From NCBI GenBank assembly GCA_009823395.1, contig CM020515.1, forward strand, positions 5,465,989-5,529,988: a stretch of DNA of 64,000 nucleotides, written 5' to 3'. This document shows, piece after piece, positions 21,876 through 34,675 of this stretch. Made by a program: the position numbers and the translations under genes. Every line of letters begins with the position of its first letter. The stretch's first letter is position 1. Source of the stretch: Thamnaconus septentrionalis (taxonomy: Eukaryota > Chordata > Actinopteri > Tetraodontiformes > Monacanthidae). The notes under the pieces are model-generated. The model was not told the DNA's origin. It searched no databases and saw nothing but the letters and a program-made list of their open reading frames with translations.

Positions 21876-23990
21876 TTAACCAGAGCATCCTCTGCAGCCG
21901 CAGTGGGTGCATTCAATGATCCTTCCCTGCAGATGAGAAGAAAAAAAAGAAAAAGACATCAGTCTTAGATATAAGGTGCATCAACCGTGCAAGATTTTCA
22001 TTTGAGAGTTTGATGAATTAACAATTCAGTGGCGACAGGACTTTTACCAAAGGATTAAAAAAAGAGAAAAGGCGGGCATTTCATTATTTGTTCCCTGTGA
22101 CCTGAGCAAAATGGTTTACGCAATGTTTGCTTTCAGCGACATTCAGTGGCTCACACACAGCACCTGTCAATTATTAACAGGTACACAGTGAAGACAACTT
22201 CCTGGCTTCTGTGCGTGGAGCCTGTGAAACTGTCTGTGCTAATTGCACGTCTGAAAGTTCGTCGCGTGTGCCTCAACGCTTCATCTACTTTGGAGATTTT
22301 AACAAATGCTGTTGTTTTTTTTAACCGCCTTCTCTTCAGAGGACCTGAATGAGCTCCTTCGTGAGTTGGTGAGAGAAATCTCAGCAGCTGGCAGGAGTTT
22401 CGATCTAGGCGTTCCTGCCACAGAGTATGTGGCAGATACAGCAGAATCATTTATGGAGGTTCTTGCAGTTCATTTAACGCGTACACGAGCAAATAAAACA
22501 TGAAATAATAAAATATTAATTACATGATTAGAAATTAGTAATAACATTACTTTTATTTTTGAGTTATTTATTATTTAATTAATTAATCATGTGCTTCATA
22601 GGGACGAATGGGAGGATTCTGGTAGACTTACAACTTCCAGCTTGCTCTTGGGGACTCTGCAAATGCAGTTGGTCCCAAAATTGGTGTCACGAGTTTGGAT
22701 GCAACGCAGGCAACAGAGGTTCTCATAGCCCTGCTTCTTCCACTTGGCAATCAGGTTCTTGTCAGCATAGCCTTCTTTTATGCAGTAGTCATACAGCTCT
22801 GTGGACAGAAGAGTATTTTTTAGAAGCCTGGTTGCAAAAAAAAAGCAGTCATCTTTAAAAAAAAAGAGAGAATGCTGAAACTAAAAAATGCCTTAAATGA
22901 ACTTTCTTTGCCAAGTTTCCACATCACAAAACAGATGACCTAAAACTCATATACTCACATACAGTGTATAAAATAATAACAACAACAAATAACGGACACT
23001 GAGTTGCCAAAGACAAAAAAGTAAGGAAGTGATTTATTGAGATCAAATGGAAGTTCCGGGTACCTCTGCTGATTGCTTTTCTCTTGTAAAACAAATCAAA
23101 GATGTATCGACTCCGCTGGTGATGTAGCCTGAAGATTGGCCAGAGGGACTCCACTTTTCGCTTTCCTTCATGAGGCTCAGTTTCAGCTGGGGGGAAAAAA
23201 CAAAAACAAAAACAAAATTAAAAAAAAAAAAAAAAACAAAGTCAGGAGTAAAGGTACCAAGAGTCCTCATTGAACATAATACATTTATTTTCTGTTACAA
23301 AATTTTGTACTGCAAATACTCTCATTGCGCAAGAGTTTAGGACAATTGGCATTTGTTTGAATTAATGACACAGGGAATGAGAACTGTAATATCATTTTCT
23401 GGTAAATAAATATCTAACTAAATATGATTCAGCCAGGTAGCAGCATGTATAGGCCATTGTTGTCTACATTATTGGTATTTTCGTCAATCTTCCCGAAAGG
23501 TGGCACCAAAGCTGCACTGCACACTTTTGCCTTAAATAATTTGACTTAAAAATGACTGAGTATCAGCAACAGTGGCAATGTTGGTGAATCGTTGGTGTCT
23601 TTGTGTGTGTGGTCAAATTGATTTTCACGAGTGACGCCAGTAAATACAAGTACGAACTCAGAAACAACCCCCACGTTTACACGCAACCGAACAACCACTT
23701 TCATTTTGAGACCTGCTTCTGGGGGTTTATTTACAAGAAAAAATAAAACAAAGACTAATGAATATGATGTAAATGGTTAAGAAGCATTACGAAGTCAAGC
23801 CTAGAAGTGTTTCACTAATCGTTCTAGTTAGCTTCGCGACCACAATTAGTTGGTGTTGTAAAGCAACATCGTGATGAGCGCCTACTTCCGACTTACCTTC
23901 TCTCATTTTCTGATCCAGCTCGTCCAAAGTGGGCTCGATAAGCTCCCAGCCATCAGGGGGTGGCTTTCGACTCCTCTTCACTTTCGGCAT
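21876..23990 (-). CDS. bud31: BUD31 (G10) splicing factor, 4 exons
   Basis: Conserved nuclear spliceosome protein (yeast Bud31p, human G10) found in activated spliceosomes. Exons 23990-23897, 23186-23064, 22798-22632 and 21926-21876 join in phase to exactly 144 residues, the human length. Seen: [20 protein letters not shown] at the start; [14 protein letters not shown] and [15 protein letters not shown] in exon 2; the Cys-rich zinc-binding C-terminus ([17 protein letters not shown], then CICRVP) in exon 3; and [12 protein letters not shown] in exon 4. Every conserved Cys that I can recall for the family is present. It is head-to-head with PDAP1, 596 bp between start codons, and the same pair is adjacent in human. 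Confidence 0.97.
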
Positions 23991-24586
23991 TATGAGTTTT
24001 TGTCCTTACAAGAGGCCTAGGCTCGCGGCTTTTGCTAGGTTTGTGTACGGACCGTTTCGGGCTCGTAAATATGACGTCATCAAAGGGGTCCTTTTACCCC
24101 GTTCGACATAACACGGCAAATAATTTCATGGCTTTTCGCTGCAAAATCTATTGTTATCCCACTAAAGAATCGTGTTATATCAATATTTCTTTTAAAATTG
24201 TACATCTATTTTAGGAAATTGGTGTTAAAATTGTGCTTTTTAAATAAATCTGACAAATTGCATCACGTTAGTATTCGAGCAATTAGCCTGATATAAATAT
24301 AAATTGATGGATTTTAACACATACCTCAAGACCTTGCATTAAGGCCTATATCCATGGAGAAGTTTCGTGTGTTTAATTAATTTTATTTCCCTCATGTTAA
24401 ATGCATTTATATTCTTTATACGTAGCATTTACGAAGAGGCAGATACTCGGACATCTAAAAGTATTGTGTTACTCATCTCGATTTAGAGTTAACTCAGCTG
24501 TCAAGCTGTTGCTCTCTTTCACCACGTATGGTTTGATTCAGTATTATCCCGTCCTTGGTTGCAAACTGAAGACTTCGCTTGTCAAC
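23991..24586. promoter_or_regulatory. bidirectional BUD31/PDAP1 promoter
   Basis: 596 bp separate the two start codons. It contains a TGACGTCA site (CRE-like palindrome) at about 24071-24078. The BUD31 side is GC-richer and the PDAP1 side AT-rich. A shared housekeeping promoter is the simplest reading. Confidence 0.65.
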
Positions 24587-26926
24587 ATGCCTAAAGGAGG
24601 TAAAAAAAAAAAAAAAATAAATGTCTCTCCCGTTGATAACAGTTTTCACATTCGTTAGCACTCTGTCATCCCCCTCAGGTGACTACAAACAGTGGTCTAG
24701 TGAGTATGGAATAAGTTAAAGATTTATTTTTTTATCCTGTATGATGTGTCTAACCTGTGAAAAGGGAAAGCTAAATAACTACAAACAACACTGATATTCC
24801 GTCATGTCCCAACGTTGCCTTTCAGCTGTCTCCAGTGTAAGAGCAAATCTCTGATGTCTTATTTTTGTCCTTATCATTTTTGCAGGTAGGAAGGGAGGGC
24901 ACAAGGGTCGCGCCCGAATGTACACCAGCCCCGAAGAAATAGACGCCCAGATGAAGGCAGAGAAGGAGAAGAAAATGGTCAGTAAGAAACATGTGCAGAA
25001 CTTCTGAATCACTAGTTACAATGTCAAAATGTTTCGCAGATGAAGTGACTTAAGTCAAAATTCAAAATCAAGAGTCTGCATTGTGAAAACAGATTACTGT
25101 CACATAATGGCACTGTTCCTTCTTCAGGAGCTTTTGTTCGATTTGGATCAAAAACATTCTACAGTCCCCTTCTAGAACTGTGTGATTGACTAAAATTGTA
25201 ATATTTCATTAGCGATATTTCAGCATTGCGATGACTGTGAGGCTGTGGTTGATTTGTTTCCTTGACATTTTAAAAAATTTTTTGCCGCTATTGTGTTTGA
25301 TCCTGTGTTTGGTGTCTATGTATGTGTTATAAAGCAAGAGGAAGAAGAGGGTGTGGGCGCAGCTCAAAATGACACAGCAGAGGAGAAACATCCAGGATCG
25401 GGGTCAGACGACAGCGACGATGACAGCTCGGTACGGCCACCACAAGCACCTGTCGCGGTCTTCTTTGTTGCTGAATATCGACTATTAGTCAAAACTAATC
25501 AGAATCAATTGACTTGTTTGTTTTAATTGCAAGTCAACAGCTGAGCGTTTTCGTATCTGCTGCTTTTCCGACGTCCAAAATGTTCGCTCAAATCGGGATG
25601 AGCTGTTGTGATGTCTCGGCAGAGGAGAAGAGGGGGCGTGGAGGGTTTGATAGACATTGAGAATCCAAACAGAGTGACGCAGAAGGCCAAGAAGGTGTCG
25701 CAGATTGAGCTGGACGAGCCCAAGCAGCTATCGAGGAGAGAAAGGTGCGTGCCTGGAATGGAAATGCGTCAGTTCCGAGGAGAATTTAAGTCAATCAAGC
25801 AGCTCCACTGACTTGGTTTCCAATGGGCACCAACGTCAGACTACACCACGGGTGTCAAACTCATTTTGGTTCACGGGCCACACAGAGGAAAATCTATTCC
25901 CAAGCGGGCCGGACCGGTAAAATCATGGTGTCGTAATAATAACGTGAAGATAACAACAACTTCCAGTTGTTTTCTTTGTTGTTGCTATTGGCCGTCCTAA
26001 AAGTAGCCAAATGACGTCATCGTCTAATTTGCATAATTGACAACTTGCACTTGATCGCAACGTAATAACACCAGGAAAAGTTGCTAGATTTGTCGCTAGT
26101 TGCTTTTGACTTAAAAGAAAGTCACCATGGGAAGTTGAGAAGTCGCCAAGTTGGCAACACTGCTCTGCATCAACTTTGTCTGTTTCGACAGAGACGTTCT
26201 GGGGCAATGAGTATTCAGTTTGTTTGAGAAGCAGGACCGATATTGCGACACTTTCTTTCCTTGAGAAATTGCAGTTTGTATATTTTGCAAAATCATCTCG
26301 CGGGCCGGAAAATAACAGTTAGCGGGCCTGATCCGGCCCGCGGGTCCTATGTTTGACACCCCTGGACTACACTGATAGATGCTCACGCCGATGATATTTT
26401 TTTTTGTAATGTTTGCAGTGCTAACGGTTTGGTAATGACTTTTTCTCCTGGTTCTCCTTGGCACTTTGTCACACCCAAACCGATGCAGAGAGGAAATTGA
26501 GAAGCAGAAAGCGAAGGCGCACTACATGAAGTTGCATTACGCGGGGAAAACAGACGAGGCCAAAGCCGACCTCGCTCGTCTCGCCATCATCAGAAGGGAG
26601 AGAGAGGAGGCAGCCAGGAAGAAAGAAGGAGAAAAAAAAGGTAACCAAGGAAAGCAAACTAGTTTGGTTTTTTATTATATAATCACGTCTATTATTGTCA
26701 TTATTATTATTTAATTAATGTAATTTTCATTCTTTAAAAATTGAGACTGTCTTGAAAATACCTGATTGAATGATATGTGTTAAAGTGAATGTTTTATCCC
26801 CTGATGTTGACGATGATGACGTCACAAAAGAGCCCGCGTCAGTCGCCATCTGCGTGTCTTTCACCTGCAGCAAAAGAAGCGGCGGCGGCGGCGTCAAAGG
26901 GCCTCCACTCGCTCTCTCTGAAGTGA
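24587..26926 (+). CDS. pdap1: PDAP1, 28-kDa heat/acid-stable phosphoprotein, 6 exons
   Basis: PDGFA-associated protein (PAP1), a small, highly charged, largely disordered phosphoprotein; its biochemical role is poorly defined. Exons 24587-24599, 24886-24977, 25335-25430, 25623-25744, 26489-26640 and 26871-26926 join in phase to 176 residues (human 181). Seen: MPKGG then [20 protein letters not shown]; an acidic Ser/Asp stretch in exon 3; the family signature [14 protein letters not shown] in exon 4; [20 protein letters not shown] across exons 4-5; and the conserved tail ending HSLSLK. The first coding exon is only 13 nt. A run of five Ala near the C-terminus comes from a GCG repeat at 26879-26893. 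Intron 4 holds a hAT-like element. Confidence 0.95.
25847..26364. mobile_element. hAT-like non-autonomous element, family C
   Basis: It starts CACGGGTGTCAAACTCATTT and ends TATGTTTGACACCCCTG, so the ends are inverted. It is flanked by a perfect 8-bp duplication GACTACAC at 25839-25846 and 26365-26372. It lies inside PDAP1 intron 4 (25745-26488). Related termini recur at 30045 and near 31449. Confidence 0.9.
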
Positions 26927-27876
26927 CGCACTTTCACACGTCAAGGGACTGGTGCAAGACGATTGTTATTATTTTTTTTTTTAAAGAAGAAGCTAAGATG
27001 TCTATATTACTGCAAGAGACGACTATTTAAGAAAAGGGGGTCTGCGAGCGCCGACCATGTTCGAAACCTCCTGGTGGAAAACGCTGCGTTTGAAAATCAA
27101 AGTCTTTATTCACACTTCACATCTTATAACCTCTCGGGCCGCTGATGGGATTATTAATATTAGACTCACCACTGTACAGTGCACGTTTTGCTAACTGAGC
27201 TTTGCCGTTGCTTTTTGGGTGTGTGTAACATATGAGACGCCTAATTATTTTAGGTTTCTACATAAAAAAAAACAAACAAGTGAAATTAGTCATTTTCTTG
27301 CTTTTCTTTCTTTTCTGTCTAATTTTCTGTCTAGACAAGTTTTTACACTCACGTTCTGGTGGGATTGAGTACTGAAGAAACGCAAAAGCAAAAGGGAATG
27401 AAACTCAGTAATTCTGACACTTTTTAATATCATTTATTTTCTCCACACACTCACTCCTTTTTGAAGAATGAAAACAGGAACATGAATATCAACCAAATAA
27501 ACTTAACAGGTCCAAACATCTTCAAGGGCTTCGCTCTTTCCGGAGCAATTACCGTTTTCGAGAAGCAGCCTATCGCCAAAAGGTAAACCGCTCTAGCTAA
27601 CCCATCTGAAAGAAAACACAGTCTTTCAGGAAAGTGGCGAATCAAACAAACAAACAAACAAACAAACAAGGGGTTTATGACAGCTATAAAGTTTCCGTAC
27701 AGCTTTCTAGCATGGCTATCATCTCTGTTCTCGGCATCCTGAAAACGGGGACAATTCACAGGCCATGAAGGAGAACTGAACAACCTGACACTGATGAATG
27801 TGATGTTTGGTGTATGTGAAGTTTATCAAATAGCAACTATAAATACATATATGTGTTTATGTATCTACATGTACAT
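26927..27876. other. PDAP1 3' UTR and intergenic sequence
   Basis: A candidate PDAP1 poly(A) signal AATAAA lies at 27496-27501. The remainder, up to the family A element at 27877, holds short A/T runs and a CAAA repeat near 27648-27670, with no supportable gene. Confidence 0.45.
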
Positions 27877-28186
27877 TAGGGATGTTAACAATTAATCAAT
27901 TATCAATTAATTGTTGATTAAGAATTTAATCGATTGAATTAAATTAGTTGCAATTAATTGCATTTTTTTTTTACACAGGTAATTAATATCATTATAATAG
28001 TGTAGTGGCAGGAAAGAGCAATTCACCTGTATTATCATAATTGTGATGGTTAAATAATGTGTTCCTTCCACATTTTTCACTGTGAAATTTAAGTTAACAG
28101 GAAAAATTGCAGCTTATCAATCATAAATCCATCAATAAGGTCAATCAACTAACGATTAATGAATTAATCGATCATTTGCGTCCCTA
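27877..28186. mobile_element. hAT-like element, family A, copy 2 (shortest)
   Basis: It starts TAGGGATGTTAAC and ends TTTGCGTCCCTA, with a perfect 8-bp duplication ATGTACAT at 27869-27876 and 28187-28194. At 310 bp it is internally deleted relative to copies 1, 5 and 6. It lies just upstream of the SHMT1 5' region. Confidence 0.92.
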
Positions 28187-28339
28187 ATGTACATACATAT
28201 ATACAAACACACGGACACATATGTGTGTGTGTGCATATTTCCTCCTCTATTGATTGCGTTGGCAATTTGAATTTGAAATTTTAGTAATATAGCTGATCAT
28301 TAAAGAAATTTTTTTGCATAATTCTAGAGCGGCATATTT

Positions 28340-28661
28340 GAATTGCGTCTCAAAACGAGAGAGAGAGAAGACGTTGTTGTCGGACGTCACAGTGAAGAAG
28401 AGAGAAACCTCCGACCTGTCGCTGGGTGTCGGAGGGGGGCGCTCGCTCGGACCGAGCAGCAACTGTACCAGAGAAGAAGATGCTACGACGAAACTTCGGC
28501 AGATTTCAGTCCCGCTCTGCAACCTCCCTGACTGCAGCACTGCCGCTGGCTTCTGTCTGTGGTGTCGAGTCCCCACTTCGCCCTGCGGAGCTCCTGCGTT
28601 GTGCATTGTTGTCCCTCGGCGCACGCGAGCAAGTAGAAGCCACCCTTTTTATTGTTCCTCA
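28340..28661 (+). promoter_or_regulatory. probable SHMT1 promoter and non-coding first exon
   Basis: A GC-richer block upstream of the SHMT1 start ends at CTCAAA|GTAAGT near 28661, a strong splice donor with no useful start codon before it. A matching acceptor, CCCTGCAG, precedes the 5' UTR at about 29568, 30 nt before the ATG. A spliced non-coding leader is therefore likely. The transcription start itself is not visible. Confidence 0.5.
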
Positions 28662-29598
28662 AAGTAAGTAGCAGTGATTCAGTTCATTTGTTAGTTTTTT
28701 TTTTTTTCTTTTTTTTCTTTATTTGCACAAAGTTAGCCCAACCCACTTTTTCGCACCGTGGCGGATTTTGCCGCGAATTTGTAACGGAACACCGCGCGAT
28801 GAGTCATGCTAGCAGCGAATTAGTTTCTATTTAAAGTTAGCGGGGCTGTGATCATTATTCATAATAATATTATTATTGCTGCAGGGTTGCTCCTTCTGAT
28901 TTTGATGGTGTTCCTCCATTGCACCATGCAACTCTTTCCGACTGCATTCCGCCATAAAGAGATAACAGTCGGCCTCATTTAACTTTGTGAGATTAGAATC
29001 ACAGTGGTTATGTCACCGTCTTCAGGCTATTGCACTGGCTGGCTCGGTTTAAAGTTTAACTGATGAGACCATATGGCGTGGTTGCAAAGTTGCTCCACAG
29101 CCTGGAATGGCCTCAATTGACCCCCGATGTGACCTCTGTTATCGAACAGTATCATGTTTTGTCTGCTGTTCTCTGCCATAATGGGATTTGAGTGGCTGGA
29201 CTTTGTGCAGTAATATTTCATAAGACAACCGCAGTGGAATTGACAAAAAAAACACTTTGAGTAAATGTTTTTGAACGTGTGGGTCATGTTGGCTCGAAGG
29301 CACGACTCCAGCCTTAAGGCTGTTGTTAAAGCTTGAAAAGGGGCTCATAATTTGGCAGCGGGGCCGTCTTCAGTTTTGTGAAGACGGCGGTTGTGGGGGG
29401 CGATGGGGTTGTTCTGTTGAATCTGTAACTGCGTCCTCAATACATGTGATCTTGTGGTGGTAGGAAAAGGAAAAAAAGTCGATGTGTATACCGTACAATA
29501 TGTACAAATGTTATATGTTATGTCTCCCAATGAATATTGAACCGTCTTCTCCTCCCGGCCCTGCAGATTCTCCAGCTTTGCGCGACTGAACGGCCATC

Positions 29599-30964
29599 AT
29601 GTCTCTGACAAACGGGCACGTTGTGAGCAAAGAGACGTGGCAGTCTCACAACGAGATGATGCTGGAGCCTCTGGCCAACAGTGACTCTGAGGTTTGCATT
29701 AACCGCATTACTGAATAAAACACTAAACTCCTAACGGCGTTAAAAAAAATCGTGGTGGGCAGCTTGTGCTCATGAAACCAAATTTTCTGGCCCTTGTGCG
29801 CTTGTCAAACTTCTTTCTTTCTGTGTCCGTCAGGTCTTCAGCATCATCAAGAAGGAGAAGCAGAGGCAGACGTACGGCTTGGAGCTGATTGCGTCTGAAA
29901 ACTTTGCGAGCAGAGCCGTCCTGGAGGCGCTGGGCTCCTGCATGAACAACAAGTATTCCGAAGGCTACCCCGGCCAAAGGTAGCGAGATCATTTTTAATT
30001 TAGCCGGATTCACCGCTCACACCTTTCGATGACCGCCTACTGCACAGGTGTCAAACTTTGGCCCACAGTAGCAGCTAGCTTTCCGTTACCCCTAGAACTG
30101 CGCAAAACCTAAATATCGCAAAAAAAAAAAAAAAAAACTGGCAGTGGAAACGCCTAAACTTCGAAAAGCCTCTCAAATATGGTTAAAAGATTTTGTCATT
30201 CTCATATTGCGTATATTGCAAAACTGTCATGGAAATGCAGCTAGTGTCATTACATTTGGCGTTCAAGGCAATACAAAATCACTACTAGTGCTGCTAGCCC
30301 GTCTATATTATACAGCGCATGTAGCACTAATACTACAAATCCCAGAATGCTCTGCTTAATCAGGCCAGAGCTTTCATTGAAGGATGTTATTATTACTTAA
30401 TTGCTTTATTGTTATTTTATTTACACATCTATTATTAGCTGGTGGGAAAAAGCTACTGTTGAAGGCTGCAAATAAAAAAGAGGCATGATTTTTATTTACA
30501 TTTGATATATTTTGATGATTTCTTTTTTTTGAAATTCAGTTTTAGTTTGAATTTTGAAGTGATTTATTTATTGTACAGTATTAAGCTTTGCTTGATCCAT
30601 ATTCAATGTTGAAGCAAAACTTGTTTGAGTCCATATAAAAAGGTTGACTGTTTTATCTGGAGGAAGATTTTTCTCAATAAATATCATCAATGTCCAGGTT
30701 TGACATTTTGGCCCCCACTATGTGTTCAAGTTTGACACCCCTGACCTGACCTACTGTAATCCATGTCTTGTGCTATCTATTGGTTGCGGCCCATGAAATC
30801 AATGGTGACTGTGTGTTTCAGGTACTACGGAGGCACAGAGCATGTGGACGAGTTGGAGAGACTCTGCCAGAAGAGGGCGCTGGAGGCCTTTTCTCTGGAC
30901 TCGGACAAATGGGGCATCAATGTGCAGCCATACTCAGGTATGAAGAATGCAGCCATCATCAGAG

Positions 30965-31022
<58 letters not shown>

Positions 31023-34000
31023 TATCTCTTATATCTCAAACACTTACGGTTGCCCTCTCAGTCGATCACGTGGCCGTGTTTTCCTTCCTCGACGGACTCA
31101 AGGTTCCCCTGCCAACTTTGCCGTCTACACCGCCCTGGTGGAGCCTCACGGGAGGATCATGGGATTGGACCTGCCGGACGGCGGCCACCTCACGCACGGC
31201 TTCATGACGGAGAAGAAGAAAATCTCGGCGACGTCCATGTTCTTCGAGTCCATGCCGTACAAGGTAGCGGGACAGCCAGCGAGACACCGGGTGGATTTAA
31301 ACTGACGTCAGGAAGAACAATTAAACCGTGATCTTGGAATATGATTTAATTCTAATAATTCATTAATGATGGCATAAAACTTGATTTTTAGTTTTTCTGT
31401 CTGATTTGTTTTTAGATAAACTGCCTTAAAGTACTAGAGCAGCTAGATCAGGGGTGGGCAAACTCTTTGACTGGTGGGGCCACAATGGGTTCTAAAATTT
31501 GACAGGGGGGGGCCGGAGCAGGAGCAGATGTAGAATTTTGGTGACCCAAAAAATATATCATGGGATATGTAGATAACGTGTTTAAATGTCAATTGAAAAT
31601 GAACAAAAGCAATGTTACAACAAAATCTGTGTCTTTGAAGCCCCACGACATTTAGCTCTTTATTGACATGACTCTTAAAACACGGAAAAAGCGGATAAAA
31701 TGCAGCTATTTTATGACTTATTTAGCATTAATATCATTTCTTCAAGTTCGGCGGGCCAATTAAAAAGCTTACCGGGCCGCATATGGCCCCCGGGCCGTAG
31801 TTTGCCCAACAGCAAACCTGTTCTTTCTCGTGCAGGTGCACCCAGAGACTGGCTACATCGACTACGACAGGCTGCAGGAGAACGCCAAGCTGTTCCACCC
31901 CAAACTCATCATTGCGGGTCAGTTTGCTTTTTCCACTCGTGGCGCTTTTGATCGACCGCCGGAGCGCCAACACCCCCCCCCCCCCCCTGCCACTATATTA
32001 CACACATCAGGGCTGTCAAACTCAAAAACACAGTTCAACAGTAACTTTTCCAAGGGCTAAAATGAAATTAAAACATAAAATAACAACAATAAACCAATTA
32101 AGCAATAATAATATCCTTCACTGAACTTCCTGTCCTGATTGATGCGCCAAAATACCAGCAGAGGGCATTCTGGGATTTGTAGTATTAGCCGTACATGTGC
32201 TGTATAGTAACCAGCGGGCTACCAGCTCTCGTCTTGGGTTTGGTTTTGCCTCGCGGGCCAAACACAACGACGCTATGACCAGAGGTCGACACCTGTGATC
32301 TCCAGGGACCAGCTGCTACTCCAGGAACATCGACTACGCCCGCATGAAGCAGATCGCCGTTGAGAACGGCGCCTACCTGATGGGGGACATGGCGCACATC
32401 AGCGGCCTGGTGGCGGCCGGCGTGGTGCCGTCGCCGTTCGAGCACTGCGACATCGTCACCACCACCACGCACAAGACGCTGCGGGGCTGCCGAGCCGGAC
32501 TCATCTTCTACAGGAAAGGTGGGTGCGGAGCGGCTGCGCTTTAGATATACAGACAGACAGATAGATAGATAAATAGATACTTTATTGATCTCCAGGAGAA
32601 ATTTGCAAATTTAGCTAAATTCAGAGGTGGGAAGCAACAACGTGCAAATACTTTATTGCTGCACTTAAGTCAGTTTTGTGAAACAGTCACCCAGGTTCTA
32701 GAAGAAACATGCGGAGGAGTGTCGATCAAATAACAGAACATCTGTGGAAGAAAAATCAAAATCAAAGTCATTCTGTCATGTGTAATGGCTTTATTCAGTA
32801 CTCGGTGTAGGTGAGTACTGGAATGCAAGTACTCGTACTCAACGAGTTCTGTAAAAAAGTGGTATCGGCGCATCCCCATTGGTGTGTATTCAGCCTACTG
32901 GTCTATGACGATGTTTTTCAACCTTTTTTGAGCATTGAAAAAATAGTGTAAAATGAAGCTTTTCAGCCTAATAATGACAATATAGTCTCTCAATGTATTT
33001 CTACTCACTCAATGTGAAACCTGGGACTGTTTAGATGCACACAAAGCTGATGTTGTGGGAGGGATAATAGGCTCACATTCCACAATGGAATGTTATTTTT
33101 TTTCCCGACCAATTAGGTGAACGAAGTGGATAATTTTCACGGCACTCTGGACATTATCTCACAGTCCACAGTGGTTGAAAAAACACAAGCTGCTCTATGT
33201 GCTCAATGTGTCGTTGGTCTGGTCCTGCCACCGTCCCACATGCAGGTGTGCGCAGCGTGGACGCCAAGGGGAAGGAGATTCTGTACAACCTGGAGTCTCC
33301 CATCAACCAGGCCGTGTTCCCGGGGCTGCAGGGAGGCCCGCACAACCACGCCATCGCAGGTGCTCCACTCGCCAAACTCAATTGTTCTCGCAGGCCATCG
33401 GTGGACGTCCGTCTCAAAACTGGCCTTTTTTTTCTTTTTTTTCTGTGCGTCGCCCCCTCCGCCCTGCAGGTGTCGCTGTGGCCCTGAAACAAGCCATGAC
33501 GGCCGAGTTCAAGGCCTACCAGACGCAGGTGCTGGCCAACTGCAGAGCTCTGTCCGCCGCCCTCATCGACCACGGATACAAGATCGTCACCGGTAAAAGT
33601 CGCTTCCCCGGTTCCAGAGGCTGGAAACGAATTTGGAAACGACAGCTTCAACTTTCTGCTTTTACCTCCCTCTCTTCCGCGCAGGCGGCTCCGACAACCA
33701 CCTCATCCTCCTGGACCTGCGCAGCAAAGGAACCGACGGAGGCCGAGCTGAGAAGGTCCTGGAAGCCTGCGCCATCGCCTGCAATAAGAACACCTGTCCA
33801 GGTAGGTGGAGTGCTGGGGAGGGGTGGGGCTGCGTCTCCCGCGCAATTTGCGTAAGCCTTTTTGTCCCTTTTACTAACCCGTTGTCGGCCCCTCCGGCTA
33901 ATTTCTGGTAAAAATACTTCACATTATGGGGTTAAAACTGCCTTGAAATGCAAAATAACAGAACTTTACACATGCAATTAATGTGCGATTAATCACAGTT

Positions 34001-34635
34001 AACTATGAAAATTCTGCGATTAATCGCGATTAAGAAATTAATCGTTTGACAGCCCTGGTCACATGTCACATTTTCTCATACTCACAGATGACAATCTGCT
34101 GGTTGCCCCTCTGAAATAATGTTTCCTTGTGCAGGGGACAAGAGCGCCCTGCGGCCCAGTGGTCTGAGGTTCGGCTCCCCGGCTCTGACCTCCAGAGGTT
34201 TGGTGGAGGGGGATTTCAAGAAGGTGGCTGCGTTCATTCACAAAGGTACATCTCTCATCACGCCTGTTGAACACATATCTAAGAGATTGGAATCACTTTC
34301 AATCCAGCATTGCGAAAACCCCCACCGCCCACCCCTCCCTAAATAGATCCAAAGCGTATATACATAGAGCAATAAGGGTCTTGCTCCCAGTTAGCTGCCA
34401 CCTTGCAGCATATTTCTAAGGAAGCCTGGTGTGGACAATCCAGCTGCATGACAGCGCGTTTCGCAATTAGGGTGAATGATTGCGTCCTCAAATAAACCAA
34501 CAAAGAAGGTGAACGAGGTATCCAGGTTTGTGTGCGTAGGCCACCGTAGTTCACTGGCACGCTCAGGAGGGGTAGGGAGAGTGAAAGAGCACTGCAATAT
34601 AAAATGTAACCACTTGATGTGCTGTTTCTTCTTCT

Positions 34636-34675
<40 letters not shown>

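Noticed and set aside
32910..33020. Independent gene fragment in SHMT1 intron 6
   Set aside because: The stretch matches the repeat at 1560-1720 (GTTTTTCAACC...AATAATGAC...ATAGTCTCT), so it is a dispersed repeat.
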